Shown piece by piece: positions 8,783 to 16,746 of a DNA stretch of 64,000 nucleotides. Position 1 is the first letter of the stretch, and each line of letters starts with the position of its first letter. A program made the position numbers and the translations under genes. The notes below the pieces were generated by a model. It was not told the origin of the DNA, ran no database searches, and saw only the letters and a program-made list of their open reading frames with translations. Source of the stretch: Melioribacter roseus P3M-2 (GTDB lineage Bacteria; Bacteroidota; Ignavibacteria; Ignavibacteriales; Melioribacteraceae); NCBI RefSeq assembly GCF_000279145.1, contig NC_018178.1, positions 2,524,001-2,588,000 on the forward strand, in the 5' to 3' direction.

Positions 8783-9222
8783 CCACATTTTTCGACAATA
8801 AGGTGCGAATTCTGGTGATTGACGATTCGGATATTATTCGTAATGTTATCAAAAATTTTCTCTCTGAATATAACATTGAAGTAGTTATGTCGAGCGACGG
8901 ACTCGAAGGGATTCAAAAAGCCATCGAGTATAAACCGAAACTGATTTTTCTGGATATAATGATGCCTAACCTCGACGGTCTCAGAATGCTGAAGGTAATT
9001 AAAGTGCTTGACGATCTGAAGGACATTCCCGTAATTGTCATAAGCGGACATACGGATAAAAAGAACGTTCTTGAAGCGGTAAAATCGGGAGCGATAAATG
9101 TAATTTCGAAACCGTTGTCGAAATCGATTTTGATAAAGTCGATAAAAGAAGCGCTCGGCAACGACTTCTTTGCCAATTTGAGAAATCAAAAACTCCTGAG
9201 CAATGAAGAAAAAAAGAAATAA
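8779..9222 (+). CDS. CheY-like receiver protein, possible 5' part of a receiver-Hpt fusion
   Basis: A single receiver domain with the acidic pocket IDDSD, phospho-acceptor Asp in [11 protein letters not shown], the Ser of VISGH and Lys in ISKPLS. After the domain a charged tail ([12 protein letters not shown]) runs into the stop at 9220-9222. The tail contains A AAA AAG at 9210-9216 in the reading phase used by classic -1 frameshift sites. Slipping there continues without a stop into the Hpt domain downstream, giving a 239-residue receiver-Hpt protein. It overlaps csrA by four bases, so it belongs to the same transcript. The phosphorylation partner is not identifiable. Confidence 0.92.
   Translation: MTTFFDNKVRILVIDDSDIIRNVIKNFLSEYNIEVVMSSDGLEGIQKAIEYKPKLIFLDIMMPNLDGLRMLKVIKVLDDLKDIPVIVISGHTDKKNVLEAVKSGAINVISKPLSKSILIKSIKEALGNDFFANLRNQKLLSNEEKKK
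9210..9216 (+). promoter_or_regulatory. Candidate -1 frameshift slippery heptamer (A AAA AAG)
   Basis: The heptamer is in frame as codons ending ..A, AAA, AAG of the receiver gene, two codons before its stop. A -1 slip puts ribosomes exactly into the open frame encoding the Hpt domain. The same heptamer drives frameshifting in E. coli dnaX and many IS3-family elements. I did not find a convincing upstream Shine-Dalgarno stimulator or a downstream stem. A real one-base A-tract indel or a sequencing error would look the same. Confidence 0.5.
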
Positions 9223-9497
9223 AGGAGACTATAAAAAAACTTTTTATTTCGAATCTGCCGTTAAAAATCGACGCCATTAAAGAAGCTCTTATTACCGAAA
9301 AACGGGAGCTGTTGAGAACGATAATCCATGAGCTGAAAGGGAGCAGCGGAACGGTCGGTTTTAGAAATCTTTCTCGCATTTGCGCTGAAATAGAAGAAAA
9401 AATTTCCGATAATAATAACGATTGGAGTACGATCGAAAATTCAATTGAAAACTTGTTGAACGAAATCGAAGTGCTCGAAATTCTAAATTCTAAATAA
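9216..9497 (+). CDS. Histidine phosphotransfer (Hpt) domain lacking a normal start
   Basis: The frame encodes a full Hpt four-helix domain: a first helix with LFISNLPLKIDAIKEAL, the phospho-His motif HELKGSSGTVGF and the following helix LSRICAEIEEKI. Between the preceding in-frame stop (9204) and the active histidine there is only one ATG/GTG/TTG codon, a TTG at 9312, five codons before the His. Starting there would remove the first helix. The coordinates given begin where a -1 slip from the receiver gene would enter. An ATA at 9231 just after GGAG is another possible, rare start. The domain would accept phosphate from a receiver or hybrid kinase. Confidence 0.7.
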   Translation, partial: EIKETIKKLFISNLPLKIDAIKEALITEKRELLRTIIHELKGSSGTVGFRNLSRICAEIEEKISDNNNDWSTIENSIENLLNEIEVLEILNSK

Positions 9498-9506
9498 GGT
9501 GTTAAT

Positions 9507-10361
9507 ATGTTCGTTATTGTAGGTATTGCTGTTGTATTCGTATCAGTAGTTGTAGGCTTCCTGGTGGCAGGAGGCAATTTAGTTGTGCTTATTCAGATCT
9601 CCGAATTTATTACGATCGGGGGAGCGGCTATCGGAAGTATATTAATAGCTTCGCCTCCGGCTTTGTTAAAAAAAATAACCGCACAATTGCCTACAATATT
9701 TAAGGGTCATGCGGCTTCCAAAGAAGATTATATCGAAATGCTGAAAGCTTTCAGTATGCTTTTTCTTACCGCGCAGAGGGAAGGACTGCTGGCAATCGAA
9801 AAGCATATTGAACAGCCTGAAAAAAGCGAAATTCTCTCAAAAAGCAAACTTTTAATAGAAGACCCGGTTAAAAAAGATTTCTTTTGCGACACAATGAAAG
9901 TAATGCTGGCGGGTTCGGTGCCGCCGCATGAACTCGAGAATTTAATGGACGCCGAGATCGAAACGTACGAACTTGAAAACAAACCGGTTTCGGAAACGAT
10001 TGGCCGCGTGGGCGATTCTTTGCCGGGGTTGGGTATAGTGGCGGCAGTGCTTGGAGTTATTATAACTATGGGATCTATTAGCGACGGACCTGAAGCTGTG
10101 GGAAAACACGTGGCGGCTGCGCTCGTAGGAACATTTTTAGGAGTGCTGCTATCATATGGTTTTGTAAATCCTATCGCTGCAAACTTACATCATGTTGTAG
10201 CAGATAAAGCCCAAGAAATGAAAATAATTAAAACATTTATTCTCGCTTATGCAAAAGGCAATCCGCCGTTTGTAGCCGCCGAAATGGCAAGGCGCACTAT
10301 TTTTTCCGATCACAGACCGACATTCAGCGAACTTGAAAACGCTTTGAGAGGTAAGAAATAA
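9507..10361 (+). CDS. motA: Flagellar motor stator protein MotA (second set)
   Basis: A second MotA of 284 aa, the length and pattern of the enteric proton-type MotA. N-terminal helices (FVIVGIAVVFVSVVVGFLVA and ISEFITIGGAAIGSILIA) are followed by the cytoplasmic loop with FLTAQREGLLAIEKHIEQPE. The C-terminal pair carries VGDSLPGLGIVAAVLGVIIT and VAAALVGTFLGVLLSYGFVNP, where the two conserved prolines lie. It is clearly different in length and sequence from the first MotA at 6714, so this is not a recent duplication. The stop overlaps the next motB start (TAATG). Confidence 0.95.
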   Translation: MFVIVGIAVVFVSVVVGFLVAGGNLVVLIQISEFITIGGAAIGSILIASPPALLKKITAQLPTIFKGHAASKEDYIEMLKAFSMLFLTAQREGLLAIEKHIEQPEKSEILSKSKLLIEDPVKKDFFCDTMKVMLAGSVPPHELENLMDAEIETYELENKPVSETIGRVGDSLPGLGIVAAVLGVIITMGSISDGPEAVGKHVAAALVGTFLGVLLSYGFVNPIAANLHHVVADKAQEMKIIKTFILAYAKGNPPFVAAEMARRTIFSDHRPTFSELENALRGKK

Positions 10362-11185
10362 TGGCTGATGCTTCGAATAAAAGACCCACTCTGAAAAAGC
10401 AGGAAGAGCCTGCTCAGGAAGTATCCTACGACGAACAGCCTCCGATAATTAAAAAAATAAAAAAGGTCGACGGAGGACATCACGGCGGCGCGTGGAAAGT
10501 GGCATATGCCGATTTCGTTACCGCAATGATGGCTCTTTTTATTGTATTGTGGGTGCTCGGTCAAAGCGAGGAAGTTAAAGAAGCCGTAGCGGGCTATTTC
10601 AACGATCCTATTGGATTTTCTACCAAAGGGAAAGGCATTCTCGACGGCAGCTCGAGTTCTCTTATAGATGCAAAAATACAGGCTGAAATACAGAAAAAAG
10701 AATCCGAACGGCAGGAACTAGAAAAAATGGGAGAAAAATTAAAAGAGGAATTGACAAAAGAAACTGACCTGGAAGGACTGACAGACCAGGTAAAAATAGA
10801 AGTTGTTAAGGAAGGCTTGAGAATCGAATTAATCGACTCTGCCAACGACATCTTTTTTGAAGTCGGAACTGCGGATTTGAAACCAGAAGCCAAACGAATA
10901 CTTAGTAAGATCGGCGCGGAGATTGCCAAGATGGATAATAAGATTATTATCGAAGGACACACGGACGCGCGCCAGTATAAAAATGACGGAACCGGATATA
11001 CTAATTTCGAACTGAGCGCCGACAGAGCAAATTCGGCTAAACGAGCTCTCGTGGCGGCAGGCGTTTCCGAAAAACAAATCGACGAAATTAGCGGCTATGC
11101 CGATACACGCCTCAGAGACCCTGAAAATCCGTACAGTTCAATCAACAGAAGAATCAGTATTACTTTGAAATATTCGACGAATTAA
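10361..11185 (+). CDS. motB: Flagellar motor stator protein MotB (second set)
   Basis: Partner of the second MotA. A charged N terminus (KKIKKVDGGHHGGAWKV) leads into the single membrane helix AYADFVTAMMALFIVLWVLG with the ion-binding Asp. A helical plug/linker region follows, then an OmpA-like peptidoglycan-binding domain (IIIEGHTDAR, ELSADRANSAKRALVAAG, NRRISITLKY). The membrane segment closely resembles enteric proton-driven MotB, suggesting this set uses protons (inference). Length 274 aa. Overlaps motA by one base. Confidence 0.95.
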   Translation: MADASNKRPTLKKQEEPAQEVSYDEQPPIIKKIKKVDGGHHGGAWKVAYADFVTAMMALFIVLWVLGQSEEVKEAVAGYFNDPIGFSTKGKGILDGSSSSLIDAKIQAEIQKKESERQELEKMGEKLKEELTKETDLEGLTDQVKIEVVKEGLRIELIDSANDIFFEVGTADLKPEAKRILSKIGAEIAKMDNKIIIEGHTDARQYKNDGTGYTNFELSADRANSAKRALVAAGVSEKQIDEISGYADTRLRDPENPYSSINRRISITLKYSTN

Positions 11186-11186
11186 A

Positions 11187-11594
11187 TTGACTTCCGAAAA
11201 GAAAAAAATATTGATAATCGAAGACGACCAGCTCCTGCAGGATTTTTACAGAGTCTTATTCAATAAAATCGGATTCGAAACCGTAATTACCGAAGATACC
11301 GAGGAACTTTTTTCTCACCTGAACGGTAACAATGTAGCTTTGATAATAATGGACGTCAGTTTGAGAAATACGTATCTGGAAACCGAAAAAATCGACGGGG
11401 CCAAACTTTCGCGGTATATTAAAGAAAATTTTGTTAATTTAAACGTACCGATACTCCTGGTTACTGCATACTCCAATAGCAAAGAAGGCAACAGTTTGTT
11501 GATTGAAAGCAAAGCGGACGATTACGTTTTGAAACCGATTGTAAGTATAGATCTTTTTTTACAAAAAGTTAACAGGTTGATTTATGAAAGATAA
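11187..11594 (+). CDS. Single-domain response regulator
   Basis: A stand-alone receiver domain of 135 aa: acidic pair in IIEDDQLLQDF, phospho-acceptor Asp in IIMDVSL, switch Thr in LLVTAYS and Lys in YVLKPI. The loop after the phospho-Asp is lengthened (RNTYLETEKIDGAKLSR), unlike CheY. The start is a TTG two bases after the motB stop with no obvious ribosome-binding site, consistent with coupled translation. Overlaps the next gene by 11 bases. Partner unknown. Confidence 0.85.
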   Translation: MTSEKKKILIIEDDQLLQDFYRVLFNKIGFETVITEDTEELFSHLNGNNVALIIMDVSLRNTYLETEKIDGAKLSRYIKENFVNLNVPILLVTAYSNSKEGNSLLIESKADDYVLKPIVSIDLFLQKVNRLIYER

Positions 11595-12237
11595 AATCCT
11601 TGTAGTTGAAGACGAAAAAGATACCAGATTTATACTGGAAAAGTTACTAACGCGAAACAATTACGAAGTGGCAACTGCAATAAACGGAGAAGACGCTCTC
11701 GAAATTTTGAAAAATTTTAGTCCCAAAGTAATACTTGCCGACTGGACAATGCCGGTGCTCGACGGGCTTTCTTTATGCAATATTTTGAAGGCTGACGAAA
11801 AATTCAAATCGATCTACTTTATAATACTGACAGCCCGTTCGTCGTTGAAAGACCGTATAATGGGACTCGATATCGGAGCCGATGATTTTCTGGTTAAACC
11901 GGTTGAAAATCAGGAACTGCTTGCAAGAATCCGTTCGGGAATTCGAATTTATAACCTTCAAAACGAATTAAAAAACGCCGAACACAGCAAGGCTGTAGTC
12001 GACCTCGCGTGTACTATAGGCCATAAAATAAATAACCCGCTCAGCAGTTTAATGCTTTCTTTGAAATCCATCGAAAACGAACTTAATGACGATAGCAAGT
12101 CGAAATTGGCGGACGATTTGAAAGTAATGAAAGAATCGGTCGAAAGGATCAATAAGTTCGTTCAGCAATTAATATACCTCAAAAATCCCCAGGTAATCGA
12201 CTATATCGACGAAAACCGAATGATTAAGACCGACTAA
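11584..12237 (+). CDS. Response regulator with a C-terminal histidine-kinase DHp helix pair, no ATPase domain
   Basis: Residues about 1-120 are a receiver (VVEDEKDTRF, phospho-Asp in ILADWTMPVLDG, LTARSS, LVKPVE). A short coiled coil follows, then a HisKA-like segment with H-box CTIGHKINNPLSSLMLSL and a second helix (LKVMKESVERINKFVQQLI). The protein ends there at 217 aa without any HATPase domain. The residue after the His is Lys rather than the usual Glu/Asp of kinases. It may act as a dimeric phosphotransfer protein, receive phosphate from the PAS kinase at 12928, or be a degenerate hybrid kinase. Confidence 0.85.
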   Translation: MKDKILVVEDEKDTRFILEKLLTRNNYEVATAINGEDALEILKNFSPKVILADWTMPVLDGLSLCNILKADEKFKSIYFIILTARSSLKDRIMGLDIGADDFLVKPVENQELLARIRSGIRIYNLQNELKNAEHSKAVVDLACTIGHKINNPLSSLMLSLKSIENELNDDSKSKLADDLKVMKESVERINKFVQQLIYLKNPQVIDYIDENRMIKTD

Positions 12238-12250
12238 TCTAAAGAATTTG

Positions 12251-12284
12251 CCTTTTCCTTCGATAATAATATCGGAGGAAAAGG
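12251..12284 (+). promoter_or_regulatory. Stable hairpin burying the ribosome-binding site of the next gene
   Basis: Bases 12251-12265 pair with 12270-12284 around an ATAA loop: 15 consecutive pairs, all Watson-Crick except one G-U. The 3' arm contains the GGAGG ribosome-binding site (12274-12278) of the gene starting at 12286, so the whole site is paired and the start codon lies two bases beyond. No T tract follows, which argues against a plain terminator. It looks like a translational switch such as an RNA thermometer, or a target for ribosome coupling or a protein; which one is not known. Confidence 0.7.
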
Positions 12285-12285
12285 T

Positions 12286-12924
12286 ATGCTCGAAAGAATA
12301 GTCAATATCAGCCCAAATACCGATTATAAAAAATCCAACGGTAATCATAAATTTAACCGTAAAAATAATCCTTATGCCTTTTCGTCCATAACCAATAACG
12401 ATTCGGTGTCGATTTCTCCTGCGACTGCTCTGTTGTCCAGCTACGGCTGGAAATTGAAGAATTTCAACAGCGGCGACGACAAAATAGAAATTTCATTCGA
12501 GTACGAAGATTTTTTGTTTGTCGCATCACTCGAATTAATCGAATTATCCAAATATCAACGCATAAATTATCGGGTAAGCAAAACGGTTAATAACTATTCC
12601 GCCGAAGTTACAATTACAATAGGCGTTTCAGCGCCGGTCGCCGAAGACAATCGAAAAAACGACTCCTCCCGTAAAATGGATAAACTGAAAGCCTTTTTCG
12701 AGCATATCAGGGAAGTAACTCTTTCAAAACCGAATTTCATAACAGATATTCTTACGCTCGATACTCTTTATGCGGATTATAAAAACGAACTTAAAGAAGA
12801 GTTTTTCTATTTAAACCATTGCCTTATGAAATTCCTGGAAACATATTTATCTAAAAAGATAGATATAACAAACATCGAAGGTGTCGAGCATGATTTCAAA
12901 ATAAAAAGCATTCAGATAAAATAA
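12286..12924 (+). CDS. Unknown protein in the motility operon, 212 aa
   Basis: I do not recognise this protein. The N terminus is Asn/Lys/Ser-rich and probably disordered, then comes a segment with SVSISPATALLSSYGWKLKNF that resembles the short linear stretches of flagellar regulators only loosely. The centre is predicted beta-rich (IEISFEYEDFLFVASLELIE) and the C-terminal third helical (DYKNELKEEFFYLNHCLMKF). There is no signal peptide or membrane segment. Its ribosome-binding site is locked in a 15-bp hairpin. It lies between regulators and a sensor kinase, suggesting a regulatory or structural motility role (inference). Confidence 0.75.
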   Translation: MLERIVNISPNTDYKKSNGNHKFNRKNNPYAFSSITNNDSVSISPATALLSSYGWKLKNFNSGDDKIEISFEYEDFLFVASLELIELSKYQRINYRVSKTVNNYSAEVTITIGVSAPVAEDNRKNDSSRKMDKLKAFFEHIREVTLSKPNFITDILTLDTLYADYKNELKEEFFYLNHCLMKFLETYLSKKIDITNIEGVEHDFKIKSIQIK

Positions 12925-12927
12925 CTT

Positions 12928-14787
12928 ATGCAGAATAAATACGCGGCGGAAGATAAAAATTACAGCCCGGCTGAAAATATGAATCTCTACAAGGAATTGC
13001 CGGGAAGCAGAGCAATAGTTATCGTTGACTCCGATTTGAATATATTGTATTGTAATTCGCTCTTCACCGATATATTTCATTTGAATGTTAACGACAGCCT
13101 CCACCGTTTAAATCCCACTTCGGAATTTCTGTTCCTCGTCAAAGGGTTCCTCGCCAAAAATTTCAGGAATTTGACATTCGACATTACGGTTAATAGCGAT
13201 TACGACAACGGTTCCAATCCGTATAAAGTAGATATCGAGCGAATATTCGTAAAAGGCGAGCAATTTTTTCTAATAAATATCGACACTCAAAAAAATCGTA
13301 AGGAGATCGAATGGAAAATCGATTCTCTCCATACGGCTCTCGATCTGGGTAACGTTCCAATAATCATCGCGGGCGACAAGGGCAGTATAGTGTTTGCAAC
13401 GCATTCGGTGGAGGATATCCTGGACAAAAGCATCGAAGAACTATTCTATCTGAATATAAAAGAACTCTTCAAAGAATTTATTACCGATGATTATGAATCG
13501 TTCGTACGGGCGGTCGACGCAAGAACGGGCTGGAAAAAAATCATATGTATGAATCGAAGCGGCAAAGAAGAATATTGGGATATTCATCTTCACCCGTTTA
13601 CAGCCACTGACAACAGATACAGCGGTTTTATTATAAGCGCGCACGATTTAACGGAAATTGTTTATCAAAAACAGATTATAGAACAATCGGAAAGAAAGCA
13701 AAAGCTCATAATCAATAACATTTCGGATTTGCTTTTAATTACACGCAAGGAAAACAACGATTTCATTCTAGACAATGCAAACGACAACTTTTACAAACTG
13801 TTTGAACTGAATAAATCTGTTATACTGAATCAGAAACTTAAAGATATAATCCCGAAAGATTTATACGATAAGATAAAACAGTCGATTTCCGCAATAGAAA
13901 ACGGCCCCCTTGAAATTTATGAATTCGGTTATAAATGCAGAAAGGACAGGCACTACAATTGCAAAGTAACTTACACGGATCTTGGCAGCAGGGAAAATAA
14001 AATATTCATAGTTACGCTCAAAGACGTTACCGAAGAGAAAAAGTACAGAGAACAGCTCGAAATCAGTTATTTGAAAGAGGTTCAATTAAATAAGATGAAG
14101 TCGAGCTTTTTGGCGAATATCTCCCACGAAATCCGCACTCCTTTTAACGGCATACTCGGGTATTCGGAAATTTTGAACGACTGCCTCGAAGCTAAAGACT
14201 ATGTGGCGGTAAAAGAAATTACCGAGCAGATGAAAGACGTACTCGGACGAGTGCTGGAACTATTTACGAATATAGTCGATTTATCCCAAATCGAAGCGGG
14301 CGAAGTCGAAATAGAGTACGTTATATTAAACTGTAATCAGATTATTAAACATGTCTACGACAAGAAATATAAAGAAGCAGAGAAGAAAGGGCTCGAATTT
14401 CGCCTGGGATTGAGCGATAACGAAGCTATGATTGAAGTCGACTGGGTAAAACTCGAAAAGATAATTGAACTGCTTGTAGACAATGCAATTAAATATACGC
14501 ACAAAGGATATGTTTATCTGGGCAGCCAGATAGAAGGGAATAATATTAAAATTATTATTGAAGACAGCGGTATCGGCATGAATCCCGAGGATATTGAACG
14601 GCTATTATCGCCCTTCAGTCAGGAAGTCGAAGGCTACACCCGACCTTACGAAGGTCTGGGATTAGGACTGACAATTGCTCACAAACTGACTAAACTTATG
14701 AACGGAAATTTCGAAATTAATAGTGAGAAAAATAAAGGCACTCAAATTGTCTTAACATTTAACTATAAAGATTACGGTATGGAGTAA
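12928..14787 (+). CDS. Soluble PAS-domain sensor histidine kinase
   Basis: No membrane segments are visible. The N-terminal 370 residues contain three PAS-like units (YCNSLFTDIFHLN; IVFATHSVEDILDKSIEELF; LDNANDNFYKLFELNKS). The DHp domain has His400 in FLANISHEIRTPFNGILG. The ATPase domain shows VDNAIKYTHKG, DSGIGM and the glycine-rich GLGLGLTIAHKL. The kinase sits three bases after the unknown 212-aa gene and ends two bases before the 610-aa gene. It is a plausible phosphate source for the nearby orphan receivers and the Hpt domain. Confidence 0.93.
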   Translation: MQNKYAAEDKNYSPAENMNLYKELPGSRAIVIVDSDLNILYCNSLFTDIFHLNVNDSLHRLNPTSEFLFLVKGFLAKNFRNLTFDITVNSDYDNGSNPYKVDIERIFVKGEQFFLINIDTQKNRKEIEWKIDSLHTALDLGNVPIIIAGDKGSIVFATHSVEDILDKSIEELFYLNIKELFKEFITDDYESFVRAVDARTGWKKIICMNRSGKEEYWDIHLHPFTATDNRYSGFIISAHDLTEIVYQKQIIEQSERKQKLIINNISDLLLITRKENNDFILDNANDNFYKLFELNKSVILNQKLKDIIPKDLYDKIKQSISAIENGPLEIYEFGYKCRKDRHYNCKVTYTDLGSRENKIFIVTLKDVTEEKKYREQLEISYLKEVQLNKMKSSFLANISHEIRTPFNGILGYSEILNDCLEAKDYVAVKEITEQMKDVLGRVLELFTNIVDLSQIEAGEVEIEYVILNCNQIIKHVYDKKYKEAEKKGLEFRLGLSDNEAMIEVDWVKLEKIIELLVDNAIKYTHKGYVYLGSQIEGNNIKIIIEDSGIGMNPEDIERLLSPFSQEVEGYTRPYEGLGLGLTIAHKLTKLMNGNFEINSEKNKGTQIVLTFNYKDYGME

Positions 14788-14789
14788 CA

Positions 14790-16622
14790 GTGTCCGAAGC
14801 CGTCGAAAAACATATTGTGACAACGGGCAATAAGGGAGCGAGCGTTTCCGAATTCTTTAAGCTCGGCAGGGAATTGTTTGAACTCTCTTTTAAAGGAGAT
14901 TTCGATTATATCAGGCATTTAAAGGACAATATTAAAATTCTCTCTTTCGACATTCCCGAGGAACTTAAAGAAATATTCATACCTTTTAACAACGCCCCTA
15001 TCTATTGGGTCTACGATTCCTGGCTATTGGCTCAAATAGAAGAATATATGAAAGCGAATTTCAATCGGGCCAAATATTTCGACCTGCATAAATCGATTAA
15101 AGAAAATTATGCAAAGTGGGCTACGGCGCAGATAAGAGGCGAAAAAGAATATTACGCTAATCTTACAATGAGTTTTATAGAGCGTGATATTTATAAACAC
15201 AATTTCTTTAAATTCGTTATCCAGGCTATACTTCACACATATCATAACTCAATCTATAACTTCTCAAAAGCCGACAAGCTTTTCAACGAAGTTAAACAGA
15301 TGGCTGCCGCATTGAAACTGCAGGAGCCTGTATTGCATGAACTACTATACATAGTTAATCTCTTTCACGGTTTTCTATATCTTAAAGAAAAGAGATATGA
15401 AGAAGCGAATAATCTTTTCAAAGAGGCTGTAGAGACAAAGCAAAACGGTATTACGGCTAAAATTTACAGCGCTTTGTGCGAACTTAAATTAAACAACATG
15501 GAAATTGTCGAGTACTACGTCAGGGAAGTAATCACGTACGATTTCCACAGAATGATTGCGGCAATCGATGTAAATAATTTCGGTATGTTTAACTACTTCC
15601 TCATTAATGCGTTGATCTACAATCTGTTTTACGAAAAAGATTTTGCTCCGGCGCAAAAATTGATTTCGGATACTTTAAGTCCCTACAGACTTACGGAAGA
15701 AAATACATTGAAAAAAATAGCCGATAAGATTATTCTGTTAAAAGAATTAAAAGTCGACGAATACATTACGGAAGATATAAATAAACACTTTGTTTTGTTG
15801 GAAAAAGTAATTAAAGCGTACGCCGAATCTGCAAATACGCTCGTAATCGGAATGTATCCGGAATTCGAACGTAAATATCAGGAAACGCTTGACTTGATAG
15901 TGGAGGAGAAGAAGAAGAGGGAATACTTAGAAATCGAACAGAGCCTGGTTAAATACGACGAAGCTATAAATGATTATTCAGAAACCATTAAACGCTTGAA
16001 GAAAGAATTAGAAACTTTTCATGAAAAAGTTAAGAGCAATCTGGATGACGCAATCAAGACTATAAACTCGAATTACGAATATGAAAAACAGATTATAGAA
16101 GATAAAATATTGCAATTACCTCATCTTGAAAGGTATAATCCGGCAAAATCGTTCTCGGCAAACATGGTTAACAATACGATCATTGCGTTGATTGTATTTC
16201 TGATTGGCGGATTGGCGGGCTATTCGAACGAATCGTTGGCATATACTTCCGGTTATAATTCTACTATAGTAATGATCATTTTCTCCGGATTGAGATGGGG
16301 AATTGTCAGTTTCTTAATCGGAATTTTAATTTCGGGAGTAATAGCCGGTTTTGTATTAATCGACAGAGTTGACGAGAAACAAAAACTGGTTAAAAAATTG
16401 AATATGTTAAAAGTTCAAAAAGACCGGTTAATTAAAGAAGCCGAAGAATATTCAAAAGACAAAGAGACCGTGATGAGGAACAGTATTACTGCCAGCATCG
16501 ACCATCACAAAAGACAGATCGATGAATTACAGGAAGAAAGGGAAAAACATCGCAAACGTATAACTGATCAAGTTGAAGAAAAAGTAAAAGAATTTATGGC
16601 CTCTCTCGACACAGTTAGGTAG
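14790..16622 (+). CDS. Unknown membrane-anchored helical repeat protein, 610 aa
   Basis: No family recognised. The first 370 residues are helical and TPR-like (LLYIVNLFHGFLYLKEKRYE, then EEANNLFKEAVETKQNG). A long coiled coil follows (KKREYLEIEQSLVKYDEAI onward). Two membrane helices lie at about 455-480 (IIALIVFLIGGLAGYSN) and 490-520 (GIVSFLIGILISGVIAGFVL), and a charged C-terminal coiled coil ends the protein. Both soluble ends should face the cytoplasm. The start is GTG after a GGAG site, two bases beyond the kinase stop. As the last gene of the motility block it may be a scaffold or polar/motor placement factor, but that is only a guess. Confidence 0.85.
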   Translation: MSEAVEKHIVTTGNKGASVSEFFKLGRELFELSFKGDFDYIRHLKDNIKILSFDIPEELKEIFIPFNNAPIYWVYDSWLLAQIEEYMKANFNRAKYFDLHKSIKENYAKWATAQIRGEKEYYANLTMSFIERDIYKHNFFKFVIQAILHTYHNSIYNFSKADKLFNEVKQMAAALKLQEPVLHELLYIVNLFHGFLYLKEKRYEEANNLFKEAVETKQNGITAKIYSALCELKLNNMEIVEYYVREVITYDFHRMIAAIDVNNFGMFNYFLINALIYNLFYEKDFAPAQKLISDTLSPYRLTEENTLKKIADKIILLKELKVDEYITEDINKHFVLLEKVIKAYAESANTLVIGMYPEFERKYQETLDLIVEEKKKREYLEIEQSLVKYDEAINDYSETIKRLKKELETFHEKVKSNLDDAIKTINSNYEYEKQIIEDKILQLPHLERYNPAKSFSANMVNNTIIALIVFLIGGLAGYSNESLAYTSGYNSTIVMIIFSGLRWGIVSFLIGILISGVIAGFVLIDRVDEKQKLVKKLNMLKVQKDRLIKEAEEYSKDKETVMRNSITASIDHHKRQIDELQEEREKHRKRITDQVEEKVKEFMASLDTVR

Positions 16623-16630
16623 TTCCCGCC

Positions 16631-16646
16631 TGGCTAATATTAGCCA
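16631..16646. repeat. Perfect 16-bp palindrome downstream of the motility block
   Basis: TGGCTAATATTAGCCA reads identically on both strands and lies about 60 bases upstream of the sigma-54-type promoter. As a hairpin it would make only a five-pair stem with a six-base loop and no strong T tract, so a weak terminator is possible. Its symmetry and location equally fit a binding site for a dimeric activator. No known consensus is claimed. Confidence 0.5.
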
Positions 16647-16704
16647 TTTCCCCACTATTGATCATAAAAACCCGTCAAATATTAAAAAAAAGCTGTTTTT
16701 AATC

Positions 16705-16720
16705 TGGTACAGTATTTGCA
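16705..16720 (+). promoter_or_regulatory. Sigma-54-type promoter before the glycan genes
   Basis: TGGTACA-GTAT-TTGCA matches the -24/-12 consensus TGGCACG-N4-TTGCW, with the required exact ten bases between the invariant GG (16706-16707) and GC (16718-16719). It lies 26 bases before the start of the first sugar-nucleotide gene on the same strand. Sigma-54 promoters need an enhancer-binding activator, which is not encoded in this window. Confidence 0.7.
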
Positions 16721-16746
16721 TTTTCTGGTAAAAAACTGAAGGACTT

